From Notamacropus eugenii (Eukaryota; Chordata; Mammalia; Diprotodontia; Macropodidae): a stretch of 64,000 nt of DNA. A program made the translations under genes and the position numbers. Each line of letters begins with the position of its first letter. Within the stretch, counting starts at the first letter, position 1. A model generated the notes under the pieces. That model was not told the origin of the DNA, searched no databases, and worked only from the letters and a program-made list of their open reading frames with translations. Positions 37,020 through 49,896 of this stretch are shown piece after piece. The stretch lies in NCBI RefSeq assembly GCF_028372415.1, contig NC_092872.1, forward strand, positions 90,998,575-91,062,574, in the 5' to 3' direction.

Positions 37020-38450
37020 GGAATAAGCATTTACATAGCGTTTATAATATGCCAAGCACTGTGCTAAGCACTTTAAAAATATTTTCTCATTGAGCCTCAC
37101 AATAACCCTGGGAACTGGGTGCTATTATTATTGGCAAAGTGACTTACTTGCCTACTGTCACACAGTTATTAAATGTATGAGGGAGGATTTGAACTTAGAT
37201 CTTCCAGATGACTCTAGACCCAGCACTCTATCCTCTACACCACAGATTCCTCATGGGCCCAGACCATCTGTCTGTTGTTTTGACTGTCAGCAGAGAAAAG
37301 TGCAGAGTCTCAGGAGAAGTAGAATATCTGTAGCACTTTCCTGATCTGGGAATATGGGAAGTAAGGTGCTTATTTGCCAGAGTCGAATCAAGATGTTTTC
37401 TCTCATCTGGGCACATGAAGGAAGCTTCTCAGCCTCAGGAGAAAAGAATTTAACAGAATCATAGAATCCCTGAATTAGAACCAACTGTGAGGGACTGTCC
37501 TTTGTCTTTCCTTATATCTTTCCTTATATACCCGGTGCTTATTGTGCTGGTGCACATTAGGTGCTTGATAAATGCTTACTGCCTTGCCAACTAGAAAGAA
37601 TCTCAGAAGGCATCTAGCCCAATCCCTGCCTGAATGAAAATTTGCTTTTTGGCAGCTGAACAAGTGGTCATTCAGCCTCCCTTTAAGATGACAGTGTTGT
37701 GGAAGTTGCTCTATCCCAAGGCAGTCCCATTCCAATTTTGAATGCCTTTGCTTTTTAAGGAAGTTTTTCTTTTCATGGAATTTGTGGTAGGCACAGCTTT
37801 AAAACTTGTGCCCACTTAATTCAGGTTCCATATTGGGACTGAATGAAGCACTCTGAGAGTCATGGAATACTAAACAGTTGAGACTTGCTTTGTCCTAACA
37901 CAGCAAGGATATTCAACAAGTATCCAATAGTATTTAGCTTTTCTGGATGAGACCTCCTTCCTCCTTTCCATCTGGTCAGTCAGTTACCAGGATATGGTGA
38001 CTTGTACATCCAACAAGTCTGACTATACTTATCTGGGACCTTTTATCCCTCAGACCAGAAAAATGAGAAACTGGGACCAAATCAGGAAGAATTTGGAGAG
38101 AAAGTTTTCTCAGGAAAGCTTCATCAGGAAACCGCTGGTCCTGTCTCAGAGCCAAAATCTGCCTCTTGGCAACTTCATTCCATAGCTCCTGGTTCTGTCC
38201 TCTGGCTCTGAGAACAAATTGAATCCCTCTTTCATGAAGCAGCACTGCAAATATGTGAAGGCAGGAATCATGTCCATCCTTGGTCTACTCTTCTGGCTAC
38301 AGTACATCCCTAGCTGCATCAAATGATCTTTACTCATTGGTATCTAGTTCATTCATCTCCATGTGTATAGAGTGAAGATTTTTTATGAGCTTTTATCAGT
38401 GCTACTGGCCAAGATTGTCTTTATGTGTAGAATAGGCAGTCACATCTCTG
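37020..38450 (+). repeat. MIR copy followed by an interrupted L3/CR1 3' end
   Basis: 37020-37250 is a reverse MIR-like copy. 37442-37790 and 38180-38450 are successive parts of a CR1/L3 3' region ('gaaggcatctagcccaatccctgcctgaatg' and 'tcctggttctgtcctctggctctgagaacaa...gaatccctctttcatgaagcag...caaatatgtgaaggcaggaatcatgtcc'). The 390-bp segment between them is unassigned. Confidence 0.55.
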
Positions 38451-40771
38451 GTATGCATTGAGGAATGATGGAAAAGCCTTTCAATACTCCTTCCTTCATA
38501 TATTTCCCTCTATAGCCTGTCTCTAATACCTAAAATATCTCCATTAGTGATTCATGCCTTAGGATGAATATTTTGCCTCTTCTGGATGGTTCCATTGAAA
38601 TATAAATTCCCTGACCCATTAAGGTCTTCTTGAGCCATAATAGTTTGTAGGCAGTAAGAAATCCTGGGCACTTGGTAGTAGTAGTAAGAGGTTACTGAGA
38701 GAGAAAATAGGGACTTTGAGAAACAGGAGGAGACTACTAAAGGTGAAATTTCTTTCTTTTTTTTCCCCAGTTTCACAGAGGGCCCTGTAGTTGCCCTCCT
38801 GAGTCTCAGTCTTGGATCACTACCTCCATCCAATGCCTCTGCTACTGCATACATGTTACTGAACATAGCTAGAGAAAGTCATAAAAATGTGTTGACTGGG
38901 TCCACTGCACATTTATGTGTTATAAACTCGACTGGGCTTTCACTGCTGCTGGGCAAACTTTTTTTTTTAGCCTTTCTAATTAACTCACTATCTCACTCAC
39001 CACAGCAGTTTTTCCAAACTTTTTTCATCCCGCCTCAAACTTCCCATGACTATCTCTGTCCCAGTCCTCTCAGCCGAGAACCTCATGCCTGGAATACTCT
39101 CTGTCCCAGTATCTTTCTTTATCTTCAGTTTCTTGGCTTCCTTCAGGTCCCAGTAAAAACTCCACCTTCTACGAGAAGCCTTTCCTGATCCCACTTAAGG
39201 CTTATGACTGTCCTCTGTTGATTAGTTCCTGTCCATGACAGGGTAACTTCCCTCTTGTTTCTCCCATTAGAGTATAAGCTCCATGAGAGTAGGGATTGTC
39301 TTTTGCCTTTCTTTGTAAACCCAGCAGTTAATACAGTGACTGACAAAGAGTAGGTACTTGATCCATGCTTATTGATTGGCCAAATGGCTAGTTCTCCAGG
39401 GACCGGTGATGAAGGGTAAAGTAAGAGAGAACAGATAGATTTCTGTAATCTTGGACCCACTCTGGATCCTGGTGAAACACAGGCCTGGCCCTGAAGTGGT
39501 AAAAGCTGGTCTTTCTCGGCCTTCTTTAATGGAAATATCACAATAATTGGAGTCAGAAGTCCTGGGTCCCAATGCTGGCTTTGGTTCTTACTGTCTGTGT
39601 GACTTTGACCATGTCACTTTACCAGTCTGGGCCTCAATTTCCTCATTAAAAAAAAAGTAAGATTTAGTTAGATCCTCCAAGGGCCTTGCTTACTAAATGG
39701 AAGACTCAGATTAGGGTCTCTCGTACTCCACCTTCTACCTTTTTATTTTTTCCTATAACCTCCATAGGGCCCCCTCATGGCACCAGTCATTCTTTTAGAA
39801 TCCAGGCACCTGCCTCAGTCTCTAAGCATCCTTTTTTCTCCCCATGCTGCCCCACCCCACTTTAGTGGAAGGTGCAGATTAGCTGGAATTCAGAGGGTTT
39901 GGCTACACTGACAGGCAGACTTCTTTCTTACCACACAGCTATCCATTTACTTTCATGCCTCGCAGTTTCACACACGCAGTTCGGTTTCCCCGAAATCAAC
40001 TCTTAAAATTAAAAAAAAAAAAAGCCCTCACAGACACCCAAGAGGAGAACCAAAAAAAAAAAAAAACAAACAAAAAAAACCCCCAAAACTCAAACCACAG
40101 TTTCATTCTTTCAGAAAAGGGAGGGGGAAGGTAGAGGTGGAGGTGGGGGGGAGAGAGAAGCTGGCTTAGAAACCCAAGTTCAGGAAACAGCCAACTTTGA
40201 TGGTAAACTCAGCCACTGAGAAGGAGCATAGAGCTTCTGAAGGCGACCTATCTATCCGCTCCACACAAGTGATTTAATTTAAAAGAAAAAAAAACCCCAG
40301 TTGCTTCCTTTCAGACCCCAGCGTGAGTGAATCTGGGTCTGAGAAGTAAGTATTCAAATAAGCCTGGAAGAAGGATTTATTTTTTTGGAGGGGGGAGGTG
40401 AGGCAATTGGGGTTAAGTGACTAGCCCTGTCACACAGCTAATAAGTATTAAGTACCTGAGGCTTGATTTGAACTCAGATCCTTCCTGACTCCAGGGCTGG
40501 TGCTCTATGCACTACACCATCTAGAAGAGGGATTTTGAAAGCTGTGTTCTCATTTCTGACAATCTTCCTTCCTTCCCTATGACCCTCTTTGTCTCACCTA
40601 TCAATGGAATGAGAATGCTAGATGCAGACTAGCTAACATGCAGACATGCATTGGTGGAAGTTTATTTCCTCACCAAAGAATTAGTTACCTCAAACGGTGA
40701 AATCATGGGTCCAGTCTCTACTTCCATCTATGTTTGCCATGACCGTCTGCCCTAGACATCCTTGTCTAGAG
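38451..40771. other. Intergenic with L2, MIR and a SINE
   Basis: 38970-39385 is an L2 3' end in plus orientation. 39545-39720 is MIR-like. 40377-40525 is a reverse SINE/MIR piece ending CACTACACCATCTAG. A-rich and GGGAGG-rich patches lie at 40010-40160. No gene is supported. Confidence 0.45.
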
Positions 40772-40990
40772 CAGATTTGTCAAACGCTCAGCCAGCCCGT
40801 GGGTTTCACTCATGTCACAACACTCCCGAGTATGGCCCAAACCAGATTAAAATGTAATTGGGAAATATTTAAAAAAATAAAGATACCACCAAACATAGAT
40901 AATATTACATTTTTCAAACTAAGTGCATATTCAGTCCACAGGGATCCTTACATATAATTTATGGCCCACATTTCTAACAGTTTGACACTG
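40772..40990 (+). repeat. hAT-like non-autonomous repeat, copy B
   Basis: It begins CAGATTTGTCAAAC and ends GTTTGACACTG, an imperfect inverted pair. Internal blocks match copy A at 1888-2100 in order. The left flank holds TCTAGAG, the kind of target favoured by hAT elements. Confidence 0.55.
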
Positions 40991-42214
40991 TTGCCACAGG
41001 GAATGGGAAGCCACTGGAGGTAATCAAGAGAACTTTATCACTTGACTTGACCTCACTCAGGCCACCAGACACACTTTTTAAAAGATCATTCCAGAACACA
41101 AAGACTATGGGCAATCTCAGTTTGGCCAGGCCACTAGGTCTATCTACATGTGATGTACTTGCATACACCCTTACCCACCTTCCAGCAGGGCAATTCCCCC
41201 TTCCCCAGACTTCTCCTGCTCTGGTCTCTGCAACTGGTTGGCTTGCTTGGGATGTAACTAATTAGAACTGTGGGTGTTTTCCTCCTAGGCCCAGCTTCAG
41301 AACTGACAACAATGAGTCACCTGCTGCAGCTGGAGGCTGAGGGTGTGGGTGGCCCTGGGTTGTCCTTTTTCGAACCAGCCTGCTCATGTAATTGCACCCT
41401 AGGTCTGGAGCTGCATCACTGGCAGCCTTGGTGGTGGTTAGAGAAGCCAGCCCATGCTCAAGTGTAGAGGCTTCTGATGCTCTAGGAGCATCAGGCCAGG
41501 AGACAGGCCAAAATCAGGAGGGGACAAAGGCAGACAATATGAGCTCAGAGTCATCCAAGCTTCAGGTTTCATTCTTTCCCCCAGTGGCCTTTTCCCCTAC
41601 TTCATCTCCAGAGAATAATTTCTTCCCCTCCCTCACCCTCCCATTGAAATCTTTGTTTCTTTTTAGAATGTCAACTCATTAAAAGCAGGGATTGTTTCAT
41701 TCCTGGGACTTGTATTCCCAGTGCTTGGTGCCTAATAAATAAAAAGAGACAACTACTGTGTGACCTATAAAATGAAAATGGTAACAACCAGGGCACCACC
41801 CTCTCCACAACGTTGTAGTGACAATCAAACTCAATTGTGGACAAAAGTCTTTGCAAATCTTCTGCAAAATGAGTTCTTTAAATAGGTGTCTACTAGTTTG
41901 GGAAATTCCTTGAGGTCAGAGGTTATTTTTCATTTTGTTGTGTATTGGCAACATGGCATTTTGCCTAGCAAGAGGTGAATGCTTTGATGAAACAATGCTT
42001 GTTGGAGAGAAATGACTTTTCCCTCCTCTTTCCCCTCAAACCAGCTCAGGTCCTGGAAAACTAATTTCCACGAAGTGTCAAGCTTTCCTCATCCTCTTAG
42101 CCCCTGGTGTCCTCTGTCACTCACAAAAGAAAACCTATTTCCTAAGAAAAGATCAATTCTTAAAAAGTAAATATACCTTAAAAGGTAAATATATACTTCC
42201 CATATTTAAATCAC
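40991..42214. other. Intergenic, mostly unassigned
   Basis: 40990-41140 resembles the far 3' part of the CAACAAGCATTTAT family, and 41640-41740 is an L2 end. The remainder, including 41290-41560, is unassigned. Confidence 0.3.
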
Positions 42215-42500
42215 ACTGTAATCAATCTAATCAATAAATTTTTCTTAAAATATCTTCTACGTGTTAGGCATTGTGCTAAATGCTGGGGATACAAAAAGAC
42301 AGTACCTGTACTCAAGGAGCTTCTAATTTTAATGGGAGAGACAACATGCAAACAAATATATGCAGAGTCACCTATACATACAGGATAAATGGGAAATAAT
42401 TAGAGGAAAGAAGGTAGAGGAATGAAACAGAGAAGGCAATGGAATTAAGAAAAGTTGAGGAAGTCTTCCTGTAGAAAATGGGATTTTAGTTGGCACACTA
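42215..42500 (+). repeat. 'CAACAAGCATTTAT'-family repeat
   Basis: Family landmarks appear in order: 'aggcattgtgctaaatgctggggatacaaaaagacagt', 'actcaaggagcttctaattttaatgggagagacaacatgcaaacaaata', 'gaagtcttcctgtagaaaatgggattttag'. Confidence 0.6.
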
Positions 42501-45500
42501 CTTACCCTCTCTTCCAAGGGCATATTCCCATTTCTAAGGCAGTGTGATTATAGTGTCAAAACCAGAAGAAAATTTTAAAATACATTTTGATGGATTTCTT
42601 TTGTTTTTATAATACATACTTTTTCCTATGTCCTTCTCTTCCTCTTTCCCCTCCCAGAGAGTCATTGTTTCATTACAAGTAACAGAGTTTTAAAAAGGAA
42701 AGAAAAATATTCAGGAAAAGAAATTGAATGTATCAAAAAACAATCTGCAATATATTCTACATCCAGGCATCACTGCCCTCTTCCTACCCACCCCTCCATC
42801 TCAAGCAGAATAATCCTAATGGAGGATAAAGTTGAGTCAAAGAAATCAAGAATTTATCTAATAGTAGAATTTCAAGAATTCTTCTTGCCAGTAAGGGAAT
42901 GTGTTTGGGGGGAACAGGGGCAGCCTTCCAAAGCCCCAGAAATCTCATCACATAGACAGCTGTCTACATTTATCCCAGCCAGAAATAAAAGGCAAACAGG
43001 AAGTCCAAGGACTTGGCAGAAGGGTCCTCATGAATTTGAAACAGAAAGGAAAGAGGGAGTGATGGAATCAAAGATGGCAGAATTCTGTAAGGTTCTAAGG
43101 CTGAATCCAATAAGGGGATGGGAAGGGTGGGGAGAGGTTGTGGGCATCTGGCAAAAAAGACGGGGCAAAGCTGACAAGCTCCTAGGGAATCACAGGCCTG
43201 ATTTGTGGAAGCAGATCTAATCTGAACATTGGAAGCAGCTGTGGTCTGTGAATTCTACAGTAGTAAATGAGGGCAGTAGTCAGAGATGGGGAATTCTGGA
43301 AGGAACTGGGACAGGGGGTGGAGAAGCTGCCACTGGTAAAGCCTGTGCTAGTTCTGAAGCTGGTGAGTGGGACAAATCCAGGCTACTCCAATTGCTAATC
43401 TAACTCAAATTCTCATTTATTGCCAGATTGGCAAGCATCCTGAACCTCTCACCTCTTCTAAGCCTCATGGGATTTTCCTCACTTGACCTGGATCCCATTT
43501 CAGACACTAACTTCCACCTCTGCTTCCTCTCATGGTCACAAAATCTGAGTTGGAAGGGTTCTCAAAGGCTTTTATATATAGTCCAAGAATCAGAGTCTCA
43601 GCTATTTTATTAGTGATTTAGCTCCTTTGCTGAAGAAAGCTGAGAGGGGATGGGGGGAAGAGATGGTAGAGCTGTTAACCAATTACCTCCTAAGACAGTC
43701 ATTCATTTTGCTTGGGATAGGAGATCCTGTAATTTATTTAGCCAGTCTTTATATTGGCTTTGCCTGTTTTCTTCTTGGTTATCTGTGCCCTTCCTCTCCT
43801 CTAAAACATGTTGGTTGGTACCAAGGATGTCTCTGAGTTAAAACCTTGGTTACTGCAGAAAGACGTGACTAGAAATACAAGGCTGACTAAATTCTGCAAA
43901 CAAGTATTGCTTGTCTATTAACCCCAGGATGAAGCTAGAATGTTACTCCCTTGCACCTATCCCCACCTCTCATCCCCTCCACATGACTAAATTGCCCTTC
44001 CAGTTTATCTACTATGTTCAATCCCTTAACTCTGGATGTTCAAACCTACCATCTAGCTCCCTTCTTCCTGCTAACTCCCCCCTCTGGATTCACCCTACCC
44101 TAGCCCCTATTACTTCCTCAAAATCAGCATCCTTTCCCCTCCCAGTCATTATCCTCCCCTCCCATACCTCTGACTTTTGAAAATAGTATCTCAAAAAAGA
44201 AAGAAAGAAAGAAAACACCATCTCAAACACTCTCCATCTTCCATCCCTTTCCTCTCCTCTACTTTTTTCAATTAATCAAAACTTGGCTTTTCCTCTCTAA
44301 GACTCTATGGCTCTGACAATCTTCTCTAAACTATTTGCTTTCTCCCCTCTATCCTATTCTCAAATCCTCCATACCACAAAAGCTAGAGAGGAACTGGCAC
44401 ATTTCATCTCTTCATCTCACCCACACTTCCATGCCATAATGGGTCCTCCTTTGAAGTTCATGACATTTAATTTACCCTCCTTGATTCTTATCACTTCATT
44501 TATTTTCAGAATACAACCAATCGCAATGACTGTTAACATAAAGTTCATGGTTTTCCTCTTCTTTCTTTACTTGCTAATTATCTTCTGAGATGTCCCAATG
44601 ACATGAAGATGACATTTGATGACAATCTTTCCAGTTTCTTGAACCTCAACTCCTGTGGCTCCGTTTTCATTGTACTTTGGTTACTCAAAGCTGATCTGTC
44701 TTACATCACTGCCATTGCAAAGTTCTTTCTGTACTTGCAAGACCTTTTCCATTCTGACCTTCTCCTAATTTCTCACTTTCTTTGTCTTATTTTCTCCTTA
44801 CTCTCTCAATGTCTTTCCTGAATTTTGTCCCTTCCTGTTTTCTTTCCTTTTACTTTTCTCTTAACTCTGCTGCATATTATAGTTATTTGTATAACTATCT
44901 GGATTATTGTAATTTGTGTAATTGTCTAATTACCTTTCCTATTAGATTGTAAGATCAGCGCAAGGTTCTGTCTTATTTTCATCTTTCCACAAACCCCTTG
45001 GCTTCCAGGCTCCTGCCTAAATACCATGGAGAACATGGACCTCCAAAAAATGGAGAGTAGACTGATTTTGCTCTGCGTTTGCCAATTTGGATATTGTCTT
45101 TTTGAATTTAGATTTAGAGGTGGCTCCTGAGACAGGAAGCTGGTATATCAAGTCTTACCCACAAAGGGAGAAAAAGGCAGTGGCCAGGATCAAATGCTGA
45201 ACGCTGAGACTTGAGTCCCTTTGAAGCTCCCATTGTGGATAATGAAAGATTCAGAAACTAGGAGATCCCCACTTTGTCATCCAAGAACTGATTGGGGCAT
45301 ATTGGCAAGAGGGACAGAACAGTGAGAACAAGCCTTGTATTAGCTCAAAACTCATAAAATACTTCTTCTTGGCTGCTGAATGAATAAGATTCTTCTTGGT
45401 AGCTCTCTACCCCTTAAAAATGATTCTATTTTTCTACTCCTGATAGCAGATGGCTTAGCTACTACTTGGATGTTTCTTTATGATTAAATTTTTTGTGTCC

Positions 45501-45655
45501 AATTTGCTTATCTGAAAAATTGCCATTTTTTTTTTATGAAACTGCTTCCCCTGTTCCCCCCTCTCATCTTCATTTAAAGGAGACACCAAATTAATAATAT
45601 TAATTTTTGATAATAAATTATTTATATTAACTAATAATAAAATTAATAAAACAAT
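42501..45655. other. Intergenic, no supported gene
   Basis: A 133-codon ATG-initiated open frame at 42819-43220 shows no recognisable domain or family. 43900-44820 is pyrimidine-rich with a short (AAAG)n near 44190-44212 and no recognised repeat. Nothing else can be assigned. Confidence 0.35.
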
Positions 45656-45659
45656 CTCT

Positions 45660-46065
45660 AAATTCTTGTTTGGTGTCACTGTTGTTGCTGTGTTTGTCCT
45701 TCATTCTCAAAGAAGACCATGACTTCAAGATGATGACATGACTTGCAGTTGACTTTGATTTGAGTGAGGGAGAACTGTGCAAGGTCACCAGCCTCACTTT
45801 TTCCTCCTGAGCCATCTGGGTCCAGGGGCCTGATATTCATCACGATGGCTGGAGATGGTCCAGGATGCAATGGGAGAACCTGGCCCTTTCAGGCTAAGGT
45901 CTTATCACATTCTCACTTTGAATGAGATACACTCATTCAGTGAATAGGCTTCTTTAAGTAGTTACTCAAGGGATGGTAATTTTTAATAAAAAATAAAAAT
46001 CAAACTGGGAGGGCAAGACCCTCAGAGTTCCTAGGTAAAAGGGAAACCGTTACTGTTTAGTAATT
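45660..46065 (-). repeat. Repeat family Y, long copy in reverse
   Basis: About 400 bp matching 54120-54530 as an inverted repeat through several blocks (CAGCCTCACTTTTTCC, CCCTTTCAGGCTAAGGTC, GAATGAGATACACTCATTCA, CAAGACCCTCAGAGTTCCTA). A second, shorter reverse copy lies at 46250-46480. Confidence 0.65.
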
Positions 46066-46249
46066 GCATTCACTTTGTGCTAGGTGAATGGGGACTTGTT
46101 GTCCAATCTATGAGCTCCAGTGTGGATTGGGTTTAAGGCTTGATCTTTGAACAAGAAATGCAACTAGTAAACCCCAAGGGAAAAAGGGAAGTGAGGACAG
46201 GAGAGGAAAGGAGGGGAAGGGAAGAAAGGGGAGAGGAGCTGCTGCTCAC

Positions 46250-46480
46250 TCACAAGTTGTGTTTGTGCTTCATTCTCAAAGAGGACCATGACATGACTTG
46301 CAGTTGACTCTGATTTGAATGAGGGAGGGCTGTGCAAGGTCACCAACTTCACTTTCTTCTCCTGAGCCGTCTACGTTGGTGACAGTGATTGGGAAGAGGT
46401 TTGACACTTTTCTTAATGGAGCTTTATGTAGAAGGGAGGAGAAAGGATGATTTTTGGATTTGGGGATGTCTAAAAGACAT
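46250..46480 (-). repeat. Repeat family Y, short copy in reverse
   Basis: It shares 'ttctcaaagaggaccatgacatgacttgcagttgactctgatttgaatgagggagggctgtgcaaggtcacc' with the neighbouring long copy, about 200 bp away in the same orientation. Confidence 0.6.
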
Positions 46481-46489
46481 GAAACACAC

Positions 46490-48628
46490 ACATATATAAT
46501 ATACTTATGTATATATACATATATATTACATATATATTAAAATTATATCATGCATTGTGAGGCAAAAACAAGCTTCCCAGAAATATAAAAAAATTTACAA
46601 AAGCTGTTCACAAGCTCTCTCTATTTAAGGGCCAAATTAAGTGATCACTTAATCTTTAGTTGGATCTTAGAGGATGACATATGCCTGAGATTTGGGAAGA
46701 AGTTTGATTCCCCTTCTCCCCCAATACACTCCCCTTTCAGAGATGAGAGAGGTCTGAAATCAATGAGAAAGAGGCTGGAGAGAGATCTCCCTGGACAAAT
46801 AAGAAAGACTTGATTAATAGAATTATAGAAATTACACAATACAAGTCCAAGGCCAAGAATTTCCTCATATAATAGGGGCAGATCTGATTTCAGCATAGGG
46901 AACTCCTAGAAGAAACTACCACTAAACAAGATCAGTACTGTCTTTGTAACTTATAGAGTTTGCCCACTAGAATTGAGTTGTGACTAGCAATCACACAGCC
47001 TCAAATATAACCAGGATGAACATAAGAGAATAAGATTTGAATGAACGAAATGCTGCTGCCAATCCCAGTTTCCTTCCTTCCTTCTCTCTTTTTTTCTTTC
47101 TCACTTTCTTCTCTCTCCTTTCTTTCTTACCTTCTCTTCATTTTTCTTCTCTTCCTTCTCTCCCCTTCTTCTACCCTGTTCCTCATTCTCTCCATTCTGT
47201 TTCCCTTTTCTTCCCCCTCCCCTCGTCTTCCTCCCCCTTCCTCTCCATGGGGGCATCCATCATCTGTTACAGATTGAGCTTTCACATCTTATTGTATCCA
47301 CAAAGTTTCTGTGATAAATTAATTCATAATTCTTCTCCTTCTCCCCATCCCCCCTCTCCCCTTTCCTCTTCTTCCTCTCCAAGATAGAGCCCACACCTTA
47401 CTTTGTATCCCCAAACTGTATACAGGTACTGGTTCTTGATAAATCATATTTCTATTTTTCAAGAAACATTAAGTTGCCTACATTATCCTATGTGCCAGAC
47501 AAAAATTACTCCAGTCCCTGGATTCTAGTTATTGAGTTAAGACAATTTTCATGTCTTTGAACTGGAGCTGGAAGCAGCAGTTTTTGAAGGTTGATTGTAC
47601 AAAAACATCTGTGCTAAGACTGCAACGACACTATTGCCAAGGGAAAGATTGAGCAGAAGAGTGTAGAGGAAAGGCCAGGGACTTAGAATCTCTTCTCCCT
47701 GCTTATTTCTTTTTAAATCCTTGATCGGCAGTGGAAAATCAAGTGATACTCAGGAACTAAGACTGATTGACAGGCAATTGAATATAGTCAGTCACAATCA
47801 CCGTTCTAGAAAATGTTTGCCAGGTCAGTCAAGTCACTCTCTCTCAGAAAGGCAGATTCTATAAACCTTAGAAGCCAAGGATTGCCATTCCTCTCCTCCA
47901 AGTCTTTTTGGATTTAGCCAGTTTAAAGAGCAACTTGTGTAGAGGGATAACTTTCTCCTTTCACACTGGGGTAGAGAAGGCAGTTTGAGATGCTTCTGCT
48001 GGGCAGGGAAACAGTGGTGCCAATCAAATTTGAAGGTCAGAAAAAGGAAAAAGTCCCTTATTCATAATATATTTATACTTTGACCAGCCATGGTGTCAGC
48101 TCTTGAATACTTAGGCTCGTAATTTAAGCTCCTACTCTGTCATTAGGGCTTGACACTTTCATTAGTTCCTATTAAATTGAAGTAACAGTTCCATCTTCAT
48201 GCAAACAATTGCCTATCCAGGGGAGTTTAAACTTGGCCTTGGTGGGTTATAAATTGTGGCTAATAAGATTAGAAATGCTCACACCAGAAGAGCCTTAAGG
48301 GGTTGATTTCTTTTTTCTGCCCTTGCCAGTCTCCTCTTTCTCTCCTTCCTCTCACCCCCAGGAGTTTCTTCCTTTTCTCTCTGCATTTTTTTCCTTCTCT
48401 CTATCCTTCAAGCATGTTTGGCAATAATGGGCAACACTATACTTATTAACACTTCTGAGCATCTTAATTCCATGAGGCTTAACCTGGTTCTGTTCTATCC
48501 ATTATGACATAAAGTGCACAGATGTCTGCTTCTCTTGAAAGCTTTTTTTTTTTTTTAAATAAGACCACATATTTGATTACCCAATTCAGCATTACTGGTT
48601 TCCAAACTCACTTTTACAGGAGGGAGGT

Positions 48629-48630
<2 letters not shown>
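46490..48630. other. Intergenic: TA-rich, pyrimidine-rich and unique sequence
   Basis: 46490-46545 is a TA-rich simple sequence. 47060-47260 and 47330-47385 are pyrimidine-rich (CCTTCCTTCTCTC-type). 48100-48310 is non-repetitive with TAAT cores. Open frames in the pyrimidine tracts are compositional. Confidence 0.4.

Positions 48631-48631
<1 letters not shown>

Positions 48632-48700
<69 letters not shown>
48632..48700. repeat. (CT)n microsatellite
   Basis: About 34 uninterrupted CT units. Confidence 0.95.
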
Positions 48701-48703
<3 letters not shown>

Positions 48704-49084
48704 ATGATTCTAATTCTTAACATTTTATACAATTCTCTCTTTTTCCTTCATACTGCATCCCTGGATTCTCCCTCCCCATGAGTTAATATATCTTACCTAC
48801 ATCCTAATATTATATAATTTGCTATTTTTCCTCATATTAGAGGGGAGGGTTCTTGGATCCTTTAATAAAAATTAGTGAAAGCCATACCTTGATACGCCAG
48901 GGGAAGAGGGAACTTTAGTGAAATTCTTTATTCATTTAATTTCCTTCTTCCCAAACGTACCATGTTTCACAAAGTTCAAAAACCTGAACACAATGACATT
49001 AAAGAGAAAATATTTCTGCCAACATTCAAAATGTTGGCCACTTTACAATAAAAGGATCATAAAGTTTTCTCTTAAAAATTTTGT

Positions 49085-49260
49085 TAAATATGGAAATGTT
49101 TTACATGATTGAACATATATATAACCTATATTGCATTTCTTATCTCAGGGAGAGGGGAGGGAAGTAGGAGTAAATGTGGAACTCAAAACTTTTAAAAAAA
49201 GATTTTTAAAAAATTTTTTTTAAGTGTGGGGAAAATAAAATACTATATTAAAAACTAGGT
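49085..49260 (+). repeat. L1 3' UTR fragment
   Basis: 'atggaaatgttttacatgattgaacatatatataaccta', then 'ggaactcaaaacttttaaaaa' and 'aaaataaaatactatattaaaa', parallel to 9765-9985. Confidence 0.6.
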
Positions 49261-49646
49261 ATGCTGGAATCAGATAAGAATCTCTTTGGGTTGTACACAT
49301 AGATACTTAGAAAAGCACATTAACATTATATATGTTCTATTTTTATTTCCCATTTACATTTTAATCTGGCTCACACCCAGGTGTTATAATTTGTATTTGA
49401 TATAAAACACGTACAGTAATATGAAATAAATCTTCACAGAAAAAGTATTTAAAACTCCCTCTAGTAGAGGGAGATAATAGGTATTTAAGGATCTAATTGT
49501 TTAATATTCTCAATGCCTGTCAAACACAATTTTCGCTTTTCCATTTCCTTGGCCACCTCTTTTTTCTTTCCATTGAAAGTGGGGGAGGGAGAGCGGGATC
49601 CCCAAAGATGCCACACAACAAAAACCCCAAACCACAAAATGGTGAT

Positions 49647-49652
49647 TTTATT
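49647..49652 (-). terminator. TNP2: TNP2 poly(A) signal
   Basis: AATAAA on the minus strand, about 245 nt after the inferred TNP2 stop. It is the first such hexamer downstream. Confidence 0.5.
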
Positions 49653-49896
49653 AGTTTCACAACAGATGACCTTCATTATCTTGGGAATGAAGTGAAATGC
49701 CAGAGCCATGGGAGGCTAGCCTTCCATTTTCCATTTTCTTTTTAAGGTGTTATGTAGAAATCACCATCTCCACGTGTTCCTGTAAAAAGCTCGTTTTCTT
49801 CCTTCCTAGCTTTTAAGCAGATGTTCTTCTCCTCCTCATCAGTGTCGAAGCCATGGCACAGGAACAGCCCCCCAGGGGTAAGGGAGTGAGGAGATA

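Noticed and set aside
42819-43220. 133-codon ATG-initiated plus-strand frame
   Set aside because: The longest unexplained ATG frame, but no domain, no recognisable family and no gene expected here; chance is adequate in 64 kb.
47037-47387. Ser/Leu/Pro/Phe-rich frames
   Set aside because: Come from a pyrimidine-rich tract.
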